DNA from: Carnobacterium sp. UBA5792
GTDB lineage: Bacteria; Bacillota; Bacilli; Lactobacillales; Carnobacteriaceae
NCBI GenBank assembly: GCA_002418295.1
Contig: DIDU01000122.1
Location: 1-8,440, forward strand
DNA length: 8,440 nt
Reading direction: 5' to 3'
In this document: piece by piece, positions 1 through 7,016 of the stretch
Layout: each line of letters begins with the position of its first letter
How positions within the stretch are numbered: position 1 is the stretch's first letter
Position numbers and translations under genes: made by a program
The notes under the pieces: generated by a model
The model's database searches: none
The model's input: the letters and a program-made list of their open reading frames with translations, nothing else
What the model was told of the DNA's origin: nothing

Positions 1-430
1 AAGCTACTTTTTAGAAGATGATCAGTATACAGCTATGCCGATAGATGCGATGACAGAAAGTCTCCATGAAACTCAAAAGTATCCTATTTTAATAGTAAAA
101 GAGGAAAACTTAGTAGGATTTTTTATTTTACAAAGAGGCAAGTTGATTAAAAATTATCCCCTTAGCGAAGAAACACTGTTTTTGCAAAATCATTCAATTG
201 ATCAACGTTTTCAAAAGAAAGGCTATGGAAAGTTATCAATGGAGTTATTGCCTGCTTTTATTCAAGAAAAATTTAAAGACATCAATGAAGTAGTTTTAAC
301 AGTTGATTATGATAATTTAAGCGGGCAAATGTTGTACTTGAAAACAGGATTTAAGGATACAAAAAAACGGATAAAGGAAAAGGATACATACAAATTTATC
401 TATGCAAAAAAGCTTGACAGGACTATTTAA
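1..430 (+). CDS. GNAT-family N-acetyltransferase, 5' end cut by the window
   Basis: The reading frame is open from base 2 (SYFLEDDQYTAMPIDAM...), so the ATG at 35 is probably internal and the true start lies outside the window. GNAT enzymes move an acetyl group from acetyl-CoA to an amine; the substrate here cannot be told. Visible evidence: a beta-strand pair 'YPILIVKEENLVGFFIL' typical of the central sheet, then the acetyl-CoA-binding motif A 'QRFQKKGYGKL' (about residues 57-67 counting from the ATG at 35), which fits the family pattern Q/R-x-x-G-x-G/A. Next come a helix and 'VVLTVDYDNLSGQMLYLKTGF', the usual Asn and Tyr-containing motif B. The C-terminal 'LDRTI' ends at a TAA at 428-430. 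A 59-bp gap with no clear terminator separates it from the next gene. The fold is confident; the specific function is unknown. Confidence 0.85.
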   Translation, partial: SYFLEDDQYTAMPIDAMTESLHETQKYPILIVKEENLVGFFILQRGKLIKNYPLSEETLFLQNHSIDQRFQKKGYGKLSMELLPAFIQEKFKDINEVVLTVDYDNLSGQMLYLKTGFKDTKKRIKEKDTYKFIYAKKLDRTI

Positions 431-470
431 AAAGGTTTTCGATCATTAAAATAGCTATTAAGAAAAACAA

Positions 471-479
471 GAAAAGAGG
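471..479 (+). promoter_or_regulatory. Ribosome binding site deciding a GTG start
   Basis: The purine stretch GAAAAGAGG lies about 9 bases before the GTG at 489 and supports that codon as the start. No ATG gives a better N-terminus, because the membrane segment begins only four residues after the GTG. Confidence 0.6.
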
Positions 480-488
480 ATTTATTCA

Positions 489-1568
489 GTGAATAAAAAA
501 TATATAGTTCTTGCTACCCTTGCTGTACTGACCGTTATTACCATTTGGGGCGGCGCTCACTACCACCGTTCTGTCCAAGCAGAAAAAATGAAGAAAACAG
601 AACAAAAAATGGATCAAACTAAAGAAATCGAACAATTAGTCAGTGCTTTGTTTGAAAACGATAAAAAAGAAAAGCTGGCAGCCGACGTTACAGAAGAGCA
701 AATTTCAGAAGCAGCAACAGAAGTAACAAACCTATCAAATGAAGCAGTGAAAGAAGATCTTTTAAAAGACGTCAAGCGAGCACAAACGTTTTATCAAGTG
801 CAAACCCAGATTGAAAATGTAATAAAAAACAAGATCTTAGCGGATGATGTAACTAAGGAGCAACTTGAGGAAGCCGAAAAAGAAGTAAAAAAAGTTGAAT
901 CAGCGTCTTTGCCTTTATACAAAGAATTAAAAATAGAACTAGATGAAGCAGCAAAACAATATAAACAACTAGAAGAAACGCGAAAAACCGTAACGGGTCT
1001 TTTTGAAAATTTAAAAGACGGTACCGTTAAAGAAACAGTTACTCGAGAACAATATGAAGAAGCAGAAAGCAAAGTCACTAAAATAAAAAACAAAAAGGCA
1101 AAAAAAGAAATGCAAGATTTATTGTTGCTGATTGAAAAACAGGTGGTTCTAAATGAAGAACAAGAAAAGCTGTTAGAAGAAGAAAAAATAGCTGAAGAAG
1201 AGCGGTTACGTGCACTAGAAGAAGAGGAAGCGATTCAAGCTGAAAATGAACAGCAGGAAGAAGCTGCAGCAGGATCTTCCTCAACGCCTTATGAAAACAA
1301 TGGTACTAGCAATCAAGGGACTTGGAAACCCAGTTATAATCCGTCAAGTGATTATCAAAATTCAGGAAACTCAACAACTACTGAGGATGAAAAAGCAAGC
1401 TCGGAAAGTGGAGCAACTGAAGACTCAGAAGAAGTTCTAGAAGAAGAACCCGATACTGAAAATGCTGACAGTGGATCCGATTCAGAAAAACCAACAGATT
1501 CAGACGTGCCTAATTCGGATGAAGCAAAAAATGAAGGAGCAGATTCTGTTTCAAAAGAAAATCAATAG
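489..1568 (+). CDS. Membrane-anchored coiled-coil repeat protein (toxin Cry1Ac domain D-VI-related type)
   Basis: A 359-residue protein of unknown function starting at GTG. Residues 5-21 are one hydrophobic segment after 'MNKK'. It looks like an uncleaved signal anchor, leaving the rest outside the membrane. Three degenerate helical repeats follow at about 48-107, 108-167 and 168-222. Repeats 1 and 3 open with a 'V-S/T-x-LFEN' block, and all three contain a 'VT-x-EQ-x-x-EA-x-x-x-V' block (VTEEQ at 67, VTKEQ at 121, VTREQ at 184). Repeat 2 is shorter by several residues between the blocks. This pattern resembles repeats named toxin Cry1Ac domain D-VI-related in Enterococcus and Carnobacterium proteins; that name implies no toxicity. 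Residues 222-258 are a Glu-rich coiled coil. Residues 260-359 are low-complexity Ser/Thr/Asn, then Glu/Asp/Ser. There is no LPxTG motif, so no sortase anchoring is expected. No terminator is evident after it. Confidence 0.7.
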   Translation: MNKKYIVLATLAVLTVITIWGGAHYHRSVQAEKMKKTEQKMDQTKEIEQLVSALFENDKKEKLAADVTEEQISEAATEVTNLSNEAVKEDLLKDVKRAQTFYQVQTQIENVIKNKILADDVTKEQLEEAEKEVKKVESASLPLYKELKIELDEAAKQYKQLEETRKTVTGLFENLKDGTVKETVTREQYEEAESKVTKIKNKKAKKEMQDLLLLIEKQVVLNEEQEKLLEEEKIAEEERLRALEEEEAIQAENEQQEEAAAGSSSTPYENNGTSNQGTWKPSYNPSSDYQNSGNSTTTEDEKASSESGATEDSEEVLEEEPDTENADSGSDSEKPTDSDVPNSDEAKNEGADSVSKENQ

Positions 1569-1613
1569 CAGCTGATTTGATAGGGAAAATAAAAACGAGT
1601 TACAGAAAGAGGC

Positions 1614-1642
1614 TTGACACTAAGTGAAAGATTAACTATAGT
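1614..1642 (+). promoter_or_regulatory. Sigma-A promoter of thiT
   Basis: TTGACA (1614-1619), a 17-bp spacer and TATAGT (1637-1642) form a near-consensus promoter. Transcription would start near 1649, about 30 bases before the first riboswitch stem. A strong constitutive promoter followed by a leader switch is the usual design for riboswitch genes. Confidence 0.85.
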
Positions 1643-1678
1643 GAATGAAGGTAAGAGTAAAAAACAATAGAACAACCA

Positions 1679-1766
1679 TCACAAAGGGGTGCTGTAAAAA
1701 GCTGAGATTGAATCATTGATTCTGACCCTTCGAACCTGTTCGTTAGTACGAGCGTAGGAATTGTGA
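1679..1766 (+). promoter_or_regulatory. TPP riboswitch (THI box) aptamer
   Basis: The RNA binds thiamine pyrophosphate and lowers expression of thiT when thiamine is plentiful. The conserved blocks are all present in order: GGGGTGC (1686-1692), GCTGAGA (1701-1707), GACCCTT (1724-1730), CGAACCTG (1731-1738), and AGCGTAGGAA (1751-1760). Stems that can be drawn: P1 TCACAA 1679-1684 with TTGTGA 1761-1766, perfect; P2 GGGT 1687-1690 with ACCC 1725-1728; P3 GAATC 1710-1714 with GATTC 1718-1722; P5 TCGT 1740-1743 with ACGA 1748-1751. P3 is short with a three-base loop, a compact version of this arm. Confidence 0.96.
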
Positions 1767-1799
1767 CGGGGCACTTGATCGTAAAAAAATCATTTGAGC

Positions 1800-1849
1800 T
1801 CCTCCTTTGTTGTGTGGCACTGTTCGACACATCAAAGGAGGATTTTTTT
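1800..1849 (+). terminator. Riboswitch expression platform: terminator hairpin containing the thiT Shine-Dalgarno
   Basis: TCCTCCTTTG (1800-1809) pairs perfectly with CAAAGGAGGA (1833-1842). The inner arms TGTGT and ACACA extend it, and seven T's (1843-1849) run straight into the ATG at 1850. As RNA this is a Rho-independent terminator. Its 3' arm also holds the AAAGGAGG ribosome binding site, so the folded form should block translation as well. The 5' arm CTCCTTTGT (1802-1810) can instead pair over 9 bases, one of them G-U, with ACAAAGGGG (1681-1689) in aptamer P1/P2. That gives the mutually exclusive 'on' fold expected when TPP is absent. Confidence 0.85.
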
Positions 1850-2422
1850 ATGGAAAATACACGATTACGTGTAGGAATAGAAGGAACGATCGTAGCAGCC
1901 CTATCCATCGTGCTGTCAATGCTGCCAACAAATATAGGAACAGGTTTCACAGTATCGTTAGGAATGATACCGATGATTCTATATTCTTTCAGAAGAGGGA
2001 CTGCAGCCGGAATAGCGGCTGGATTTTTGTGGGGAATATTACATTATTTAGTCGGTAATGTTTCTATTTTGAATTTAGTACAGGGGTTTATTGAATATTT
2101 TGTGGCGTTTATGTTTACAGGGTTTGCCGGATTGTTTGCGCAGCCTATTCAACGAGCCATACAGAAAAAAGCGTCAATTCAATTAATAGGGTACATTATT
2201 TTGGGAACAATAACGGGCACGCTTGCTCGCTTTTTCTGGCATTTTGTAGCTGGGTATTATTTCTGGGGCAGTTATGCACCAGAAGGCATGAACCCATTAT
2301 GGTATTCTTTTATCGCTAATGGAGGAAGTGCCTTAGCCACCATATTAGTTACCACTATTGCGTTGCTATTACTCAGTAAAACGGCACCTTTATTATTTAC
2401 ACCAAAAGACACAAAACAGTGA
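1850..2422 (+). CDS. thiT: Thiamine ECF transporter substrate-binding subunit ThiT (YuaJ)
   Basis: A 190-residue integral membrane protein that binds thiamine and, with a shared ECF module (EcfA, EcfA' and EcfT, not in this window), imports it. About six hydrophobic helices are visible. The family blocks are clear: 'GFTVSLGMIPMILYSFRRG' (32-50), 'GFLWGILHYLVG' (58-69) and 'GFIEYFVAF' (79-87). Counting from His131 in 'FFWHF', the thiamine-contacting residues I recall from the Lactococcus lactis ThiT structure map to Glu82, Tyr83, His131, Trp139, Tyr152 and Asn157, all present. The start is the ATG at 1850, seven to eight bases after AAGGAGG. An in-frame ATG at 1763 would add 29 residues translated from the riboswitch and is rejected. 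Control is by the TPP riboswitch just upstream; a terminator follows, so it is transcribed alone. Confidence 0.95.
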   Translation: MENTRLRVGIEGTIVAALSIVLSMLPTNIGTGFTVSLGMIPMILYSFRRGTAAGIAAGFLWGILHYLVGNVSILNLVQGFIEYFVAFMFTGFAGLFAQPIQRAIQKKASIQLIGYIILGTITGTLARFFWHFVAGYYFWGSYAPEGMNPLWYSFIANGGSALATILVTTIALLLLSKTAPLLFTPKDTKQ

Positions 2423-2451
2423 GAAATAGTTGTTAAAAAAGAGAACATATC

Positions 2452-2490
2452 AACCACTTTACTTTTCTTAGAGGTAAGTGGTTTTTGTTT
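2452..2490 (+). terminator. Rho-independent terminator after thiT
   Basis: AACCACTTTAC (2452-2462) pairs with GTAAGTGGTT (2474-2483) with one bulged T, loop of 11 bases, followed by a T-rich tail (TTTTTGTTT to 2490). It lies 30 bases after the thiT stop and closes a one-gene transcript. Confidence 0.85.
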
Positions 2491-2586
2491 AGGCAGAAAT
2501 AGTCTCCTATTTAATTGAATAATGCTAGTAAAAGAAAAAATAACATAGTAAGATAAGAGAAGAAATTATTCTGAAAGGATTACTTT

Positions 2587-4038
2587 ATGCAAATTTTTTT
2601 AATAAGCTTAATTGCTATCATTCTTTTAAACACCGTTTTTGCCATCATTACAGTGTTCCGAGAAAAAAGGGATATCGCGGCCACTTGGGCTTGGCTGCTT
2701 GTTTTGGTGTTATTGCCTATCGTAGGCTTTATTTTTTACTTATTTATTGGAAACAAATTATCACGTAAAAAGATTTTTGATATCAAGGCACAAGAAAGCA
2801 TCGGAATGCCTGAACTGGTTCAAGCACAAAAGGAAATGCTGGCAGATGATGAGAATTTATTGTCTACTAAGCAAGCAACAGAAAACGCTAAGGAAATGGC
2901 CAGCCTATTTCTAGAAAGTGATGAATCGATTTTAACGAAAGGAAATAAGGTTCAATTATTTACTGATGGTGCCGATAAATTTGATGCACTACTCAAAGAC
3001 TTGTATGCTGCCCAGCACCATATTCATTTAATTTACTATATTTTTAAAAACGATAAAATTGGCAATCGTGTTTTAGCGGCACTTGAGGAACGAGCAGCAG
3101 CAGGTGTAGAAGTACTCGTTATTTATGATGCTTTAGGATCCCGTTCTTTAAAACCGAATTTCTTTAAGAAGTTACGCTCTCTTGGAGGGCACGCTGAGTC
3201 TTTTTTTGGTTCGCATTTTAGTTTCATTAATTTAAGATTTAATTACCGTAATCACCGTAAAATTGTGATTATTGACGGAAAAATCGGCTATACTGGTGGA
3301 TTTAATGTAGGCGATGAATACTTAGGAGAGTACAAGAAATTTGGTTATTGGCGTGATACTCATATGAAAATTGAAGGGAATGCTGTCTTGCCCTTGCAAA
3401 GTCGGTTTTTAATGGATTGGAATGCGACTGTTTCTCATCATAAGTTAGAATATCAAGAAAATTATTTTCCACTGATAAAGAAACAAGGAAAAACAAATAT
3501 GCAAATCGTATCAAGCGGACCAGACACTGAAACGCAGCAAATAAAAAAAGGCTATATTAAAATGATCAGTATGGCAAAAGAATCAGTTTTTATTCAATCA
3601 CCTTACTTTGTCCCAGACGATTCTGTGTTGGAAACAATTGAAATTGCTGTAATGTCTGGGATCGATGTTAAAATCATGATTCCAAACAAGCCCGATCATC
3701 CGTTTATTTACCGTGCTACGGTTTATTATGCAGCAGAAATGGTGGCGGCTGGAGCAGAAGTATACATTTATGACAATGGATTTTTACATGCCAAAACAAT
3801 AGTGATAGACGGAAAAATTTGTTCGATCGGAACAGCTAATTTCGATTTTCGCAGTTTTAAGTTGAATTTTGAAGTAAATGCTTTTATTTACGACCCAGAA
3901 GTAGCGAAACAACAGCAAAAACTTTTTTATAAAGACATTGAGAAAAGTTACCTGTTAACTCAAGAACTATTAGACAACCAATCTTACTGGTTGAAGTTTA
4001 AACAAACATTCTCTCGATTATTTTCTCCTATCCTATAA
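2587..4038 (+). CDS. cls: Cardiolipin synthase (two-HKD phospholipase D family)
   Basis: A 483-residue enzyme, the usual length for bacterial cardiolipin synthases. It joins two phosphatidylglycerol molecules into cardiolipin, releasing glycerol, at the inner face of the membrane. Two N-terminal membrane helices (about 2-23 and 33-54) contain the family pattern 'REKRDIAATWAWLLVLVLLPIVG'. Both HKD catalytic motifs are intact: His223-Lys225-Asp230 in 'HRKIVIID', followed by 'GGFNVGDEY', and His401-Lys403-Asp408 in 'HAKTIVID', followed by 'GTANFDFRS'. The conserved 'QSPYFVPDD' block (337-345) lies between them. The ATG at 2587 has GAAAGGAT about 8 bases upstream. I saw no convincing promoter in the 96 bases after the thiT terminator, though the gene must have one there. 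A strong terminator separates it from the opuC operon. Many Firmicutes carry a second cls, so this could be ClsA or ClsB in local naming. Confidence 0.95.
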   Translation: MQIFLISLIAIILLNTVFAIITVFREKRDIAATWAWLLVLVLLPIVGFIFYLFIGNKLSRKKIFDIKAQESIGMPELVQAQKEMLADDENLLSTKQATENAKEMASLFLESDESILTKGNKVQLFTDGADKFDALLKDLYAAQHHIHLIYYIFKNDKIGNRVLAALEERAAAGVEVLVIYDALGSRSLKPNFFKKLRSLGGHAESFFGSHFSFINLRFNYRNHRKIVIIDGKIGYTGGFNVGDEYLGEYKKFGYWRDTHMKIEGNAVLPLQSRFLMDWNATVSHHKLEYQENYFPLIKKQGKTNMQIVSSGPDTETQQIKKGYIKMISMAKESVFIQSPYFVPDDSVLETIEIAVMSGIDVKIMIPNKPDHPFIYRATVYYAAEMVAAGAEVYIYDNGFLHAKTIVIDGKICSIGTANFDFRSFKLNFEVNAFIYDPEVAKQQQKLFYKDIEKSYLLTQELLDNQSYWLKFKQTFSRLFSPIL

Positions 4039-4046
4039 AATTAATA

Positions 4047-4100
4047 AAAAAAGACTCAAAAAAGAAGCGAAAAACATTCTTCTTTTTAAGTCTTTTTTTA
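4047..4100 (+). terminator. Rho-independent terminator after cls
   Basis: AAGACT (4051-4056) pairs with AGTCTT (4089-4094) and AAAAAGAAG (4059-4067) with CTTCTTTTT (4079-4087), around a small internal loop and an 11-base apical loop. Seven T's end at 4099. A's upstream of the stem mirror the T's, so it could work weakly on the other strand, but no minus-strand gene needs it. Confidence 0.88.
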
Positions 4101-4128
4101 ATTATTTTCTAATCAAAAGTGTAGAAGG

Positions 4129-4157
4129 TTGATAATATGAGCTATTTAAGAGATAAT
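4129..4157 (+). promoter_or_regulatory. Putative sigma-A promoter of the opuC operon
   Basis: TTGATA (4129-4134), a 17-bp spacer and GATAAT (4152-4157) match the consensus at five of six positions each. The predicted start is near 4164, leaving a leader of about 55 bases before opuCA. A terminator lies just upstream, so this is the expected place for the operon promoter. Confidence 0.7.
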
Positions 4158-4179
4158 TAGAAAGAATAATGCGATTTTT

Positions 4180-4192
4180 TTTCGTAACGAAA
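4180..4192 (+). promoter_or_regulatory. 13-bp palindrome in the opuC leader, possible operator
   Basis: TTTCGT-A-ACGAAA is a perfect 6-bp inverted repeat around one base. It sits between the predicted transcription start and the opuCA ribosome binding site. The one-base spacer makes an RNA hairpin unlikely and a dimeric DNA-binding protein more likely. In Bacillus subtilis, opuC is repressed by the MarR/GbsR-type protein OpcR; no such gene is in this window and I do not claim this is its site. Confidence 0.35.
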
Positions 4193-4206
4193 TGAAAATT
4201 AGATAA

Positions 4207-4211
4207 GAGGG
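4207..4211 (+). promoter_or_regulatory. Ribosome binding site deciding the opuCA start
   Basis: GAGGG lies 8 bases before the GTG at 4220. It would touch or overlap the GTG at 4211, leaving that codon no spacing. This favours 4220. Confidence 0.6.
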
Positions 4212-4219
4212 TGGAAACT

Positions 4220-5404
4220 GTGATTGAATTTAAAAATGTTTCAAAAGTTTATAAAGGCGGAAAAGTAGCAGTTGAAAATATTAATTTGTCCTTTGATAAA
4301 GGGGAATTTATTGTATTTATCGGTACAAGTGGAAGTGGAAAAACAACTTCTATGAGAATGATCAATAGAATGATTGAACCTACTTCTGGACAAATTTTGA
4401 TTAACGGGGAAGACATTATGAAAAAAGACCCGGTTAAATTGCGCCGGAAAATAGGCTATGTCATCCAGCAAATCGGGTTAATGCCTCATATGACGATTTT
4501 TAATAATATTGTATTGGTTCCTAAGCTAATGAAATGGCCAGAAGATAAGCAAAGAGAGATTGCAGAGGATTTAATCAAAAAAGTAGATTTGCCTTTGGAA
4601 TACTTGGATCGTTATCCATCCGAACTTTCCGGTGGACAGCAACAAAGAATTGGTGTCATTCGAGCATTAGCTGCTGACCAAGATATTATTTTGATGGATG
4701 AGCCTTTTGGAGCATTAGATCCTATTACAAGAGATTCCTTACAAGAATTGCTCAAAGAACTTCAAAAAGAATTGGGAAAAACGATTGTTTTTGTTACTCA
4801 TGATATGGATGAAGCGCTAAAACTTGCAGATCGTATTGTCATCATGCAAGAAGGAAAGGTCGTCCAATTTGACACTCCAGATAATATTTTATCAGCACCG
4901 GCAAATCAATTTGTTGAAGATTTTATTGGAGAAGATCGCTTGATTCAAGCACGCCCAACTATTCAAACCGTTGAACAGGTAATGTTGAAAAATCCTGCTT
5001 CTGTTACTCCAGGAAAATCGATTACTGATGCGATTAAAATCATGCGCGACAGACGGGTCGATACCTTGTTAGTAACGGATGATGCTGGCATCCTTAAAGG
5101 GTTTGTCGATATTGAAAGCATAGATTTAAACCGTAAACGAGCTACGAGTGTCGGCGACATCATGTCTACTAAGGTTTACTTTGTACGAAAAGGTACTTTG
5201 TTAAGAGATACTGTTCAACGGATCTTGAAACGTGGATTTAAAAACGTACCAGTTGTTGATGATCATAATCGATTAATAGGCATTGTTACGCGTGCTTCTT
5301 TAGTGGATATCGTATATGACACTATTTGGGGCGATGGGGATGAATCAGAGACACCAAACGAAAACCCATTGGAAACCACTGTATCAAAAGAAAGTAAAGA
5401 GTAG
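4220..5404 (+). CDS. opuCA: Osmoprotectant ABC transporter ATP-binding protein OpuCA, with two CBS domains
   Basis: The cytoplasmic ATPase that powers import of glycine betaine, carnitine, choline and similar osmolytes by the OpuC complex. With the GTG start at 4220 it has 394 residues and begins 'MIEFKNVSKVYKGGKVAVENINL', the usual family N-terminus. Visible motifs: Walker A 'GTSGSGKT' (35-42), Q-loop around 'VIQQIGLMPHM', signature 'LSGGQQQR' (136-143), Walker B 'IILMDEP' (156-162) with the D-loop 'GALD', and switch His194 in 'VTHDMDEA'. Two CBS domains follow at about 251-305 ('VMLKNPASVTPGKSITDAI') and 312-369 ('VGDIMSTKVYFVRKGTL'), and then a short acidic tail. In the family the CBS pair senses ionic strength or nucleotides such as c-di-AMP; which applies here is not visible. 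The stop overlaps the Shine-Dalgarno of opuCB, so the genes are co-transcribed and probably translationally coupled. Confidence 0.95.
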   Translation: MIEFKNVSKVYKGGKVAVENINLSFDKGEFIVFIGTSGSGKTTSMRMINRMIEPTSGQILINGEDIMKKDPVKLRRKIGYVIQQIGLMPHMTIFNNIVLVPKLMKWPEDKQREIAEDLIKKVDLPLEYLDRYPSELSGGQQQRIGVIRALAADQDIILMDEPFGALDPITRDSLQELLKELQKELGKTIVFVTHDMDEALKLADRIVIMQEGKVVQFDTPDNILSAPANQFVEDFIGEDRLIQARPTIQTVEQVMLKNPASVTPGKSITDAIKIMRDRRVDTLLVTDDAGILKGFVDIESIDLNRKRATSVGDIMSTKVYFVRKGTLLRDTVQRILKRGFKNVPVVDDHNRLIGIVTRASLVDIVYDTIWGDGDESETPNENPLETTVSKESKE

Positions 5405-5416
5405 GAGGGAAGAAAC

Positions 5417-6040
5417 ATGGCTGATTTTTTTGCAAGCAATGGTTCTGATCTGTTGCTAAAAACTTGGGAACATCTTTACATTTCTGCTGTCGCCTTAATG
5501 CTTGGAGTGATTGTGGCTGTTCCTTTAGGAATTGTGTTAACACGTTTTAAAAGAGTATCTTCTATTGTTATGGGATTAGCGACAATTCTGCAAACTGTCC
5601 CTTCGTTAGCTTTGCTAGCTTTGATGATTCCTATTTTGGGAATTGGAAAGTTACCTGCCATTATTGCTTTATTTATTTATTCCTTATTGCCTATTTTAAG
5701 AAATACATATATTGGCATACAAGGAGTAGACCCAGGATTGAAAGATGCTGGGAAAGGAATGGGAATGACAGATATGGAATTGATTCGTTTAGTTGAATTG
5801 CCACAAGCTGCTCCTGTGATCATGTCAGGCATACGTCTTTCAGGCGTATATGTTATTGCTTGGGCCACTTTAGCTTCTTATATTGGAGCAGGGGGATTAG
5901 GAGATTTTATTTTTAATGGACTAAACTTATTTATTCCTGAGCTAATCATTGGTGGGACTATTCCCGTCACCTTGTTAGCCTTATTAGCAGATTTTTTGTT
6001 AGGGAAATTAGAGAAAAAATTAACGCCCGCCAGTGCATAA
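5417..6040 (+). CDS. opuCB: Osmoprotectant ABC transporter permease OpuCB
   Basis: A 207-residue inner-membrane permease, one of two that form the translocation channel of the OpuC importer. Five to six hydrophobic segments are visible (about 20-42, 52-75, 79-98, 133-157 and 173-197). The cytoplasmic coupling loop with the EAA-like motif is '[21 protein letters not shown]' split across 109-129; it contacts OpuCA. The motifs '[16 protein letters not shown]' and '[15 protein letters not shown]' are characteristic of the ProW/OpuC permease family. The ATG at 5417 has AGGAGG at 5403-5408, overlapping the opuCA stop codon, with a 12-base gap between the genes. It resembles OpuCD clearly; the two probably arose by duplication and form a heterodimer. 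Confidence 0.95.
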   Translation: MADFFASNGSDLLLKTWEHLYISAVALMLGVIVAVPLGIVLTRFKRVSSIVMGLATILQTVPSLALLALMIPILGIGKLPAIIALFIYSLLPILRNTYIGIQGVDPGLKDAGKGMGMTDMELIRLVELPQAAPVIMSGIRLSGVYVIAWATLASYIGAGGLGDFIFNGLNLFIPELIIGGTIPVTLLALLADFLLGKLEKKLTPASA

Positions 6041-6062
6041 AAATATAGGAGGTTTCAAAATA

Positions 6063-7013
6063 ATGAACACAATCAAAAAAATTAATAAAATTGTGCTCCT
6101 TCTTTTGGCAACAGTAGTGTTAAGCAGTTGCTCACTTCCAGGCTTAGGCGGAGGGTTTGATAAAAAAGGGATCACTATTACCGGAGGCACAACTTCGGAA
6201 CAACAAATTTTAGGCTTTATTGTTGAAGGTATGGTTGAACATTATATGGATATAGATGCTCAACTCATTAATAATTTAGGTTCATCTACTTTAAATCATC
6301 AAGCTTTGATAGGCGGAGACGCAAATGTATCCGGTTCTCGGTATACAGGAACTTCTCTAACGGGTGAACTAGGATTAGAACCAATAACGGATTCTGATAA
6401 AGCTTATCAAGCTGTTGTAAAGGGATTTGATCAAGAATTTGACCAAAAATGGTTTCCTTCTTACGGTTTTTCTAATACCTATGCTTTTATGGTAACGAAA
6501 GAAACTGCTGAAAAATATAACCTTAAAACAATCAGCGATTTAAAAGATATTATTTCTGATTTGAATTTAGGTGCCGATAATTCTTGGATGGAGCGAAAAG
6601 GAGACGGTTATCAAGCTTTTGTGAGCACATACGGTTTCGACTTTAATCGTGTCTACCCGATGCAAATTGGTCTAGTGTATGATGCCTTATCCGCTGATAA
6701 AATGGATGTAGTTTTAGGTTACTCAACGGATGGACGAATAAAGAGTTATGATTTGGTTGTTCTAGAAGACGATAAACACTTATTCCCAGCTTATGATGCC
6801 AGCCCTGTTGCAACGCATCAAGTATTAAAAGATTATCCAGAATTGAATGAGGTTTTATTAAGATTAGAGGGTACAATTTCAACAGAAAAAATGCAAGAGT
6901 TGAATTATCAAGCTGATAACGATCTTTTAGAACCAAAAACTGTTGCACAAAATTTCTTGAGTGCAAACAATTACTTCGAAGATAAAGAAGTAAATACGAA
7001 AGGAGATGAATAA
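6063..7013 (+). CDS. opuCC: Osmoprotectant-binding lipoprotein OpuCC
   Basis: The extracellular substrate-binding lipoprotein that hands osmolytes to OpuCB/OpuCD. The start is the ATG at 6063, ten bases after ATAGGAGG; an in-frame ATG at 6033 inside the end of opuCB would put 'HKNIGGFKI' before the signal peptide and is rejected. Of its 316 residues, 1-22 form a lipoprotein signal with lipobox 'LSSC' and lipidated Cys23. The 'GGTTSEQQILGFIVEGMVE' block (41-59) is typical of the ProX/OpuC family. In mature numbering Tyr94, Tyr140, Tyr220 and Tyr244 fall at 72, 118, 198 and 222, one off the four aromatic-cage tyrosines I recall for B. subtilis OpuCC (71, 117, 197 and 221). Thr97 occupies the position of OpuCC Thr94, where choline-specific OpuBC has Asp. 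This suggests broad substrate range. Its 3' end holds the opuCD ribosome binding site. Confidence 0.95.
   Translation: MNTIKKINKIVLLLLATVVLSSCSLPGLGGGFDKKGITITGGTTSEQQILGFIVEGMVEHYMDIDAQLINNLGSSTLNHQALIGGDANVSGSRYTGTSLTGELGLEPITDSDKAYQAVVKGFDQEFDQKWFPSYGFSNTYAFMVTKETAEKYNLKTISDLKDIISDLNLGADNSWMERKGDGYQAFVSTYGFDFNRVYPMQIGLVYDALSADKMDVVLGYSTDGRIKSYDLVVLEDDKHLFPAYDASPVATHQVLKDYPELNEVLLRLEGTISTEKMQELNYQADNDLLEPKTVAQNFLSANNYFEDKEVNTKGDE
7000..7005 (+). promoter_or_regulatory. Ribosome binding site deciding the opuCD start
   Basis: AAGGAG inside the last codons of opuCC lies 11 bases before GTG 7017 and 26 before the in-frame ATG at 7032. The GTG is therefore the likelier start. Confidence 0.6.
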
Positions 7014-7016
7014 CTA

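Noticed and set aside
414..419. TTGACA as the -35 box of a promoter for the repeat-protein gene
   Set aside because: No reasonable -10 box occurs 16-18 bases downstream; the bases there are TTTCGA. The hexamer is coding sequence at the end of the acetyltransferase gene.
1078..1284. Minus-strand frames rich in Leu/Phe opposite the repeat-protein gene
   Set aside because: They are the complement of Glu/Lys-rich codons (GAA/AAA read as TTC/TTT), which falsely gives hydrophobic proteins.
1763..1849. In-frame ATG at 1763 extending ThiT by 29 residues
   Set aside because: It lies in the riboswitch and terminator region, has no ribosome binding site, and the added residues do not resemble ThiT. 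The ATG at 1850 has a proper AAGGAGG.
4211..4219. GTG at 4211 as the opuCA start
   Set aside because: The GAGGG ribosome site ends at this codon, leaving no spacing. GTG 4220 gives 8 bases and the usual family N-terminus.
6033..6062. ATG at 6033 as the opuCC start, overlapping opuCB
   Set aside because: It would add ten residues before the lipoprotein signal peptide, while ATAGGAGG at 6045-6052 clearly serves the ATG at 6063.
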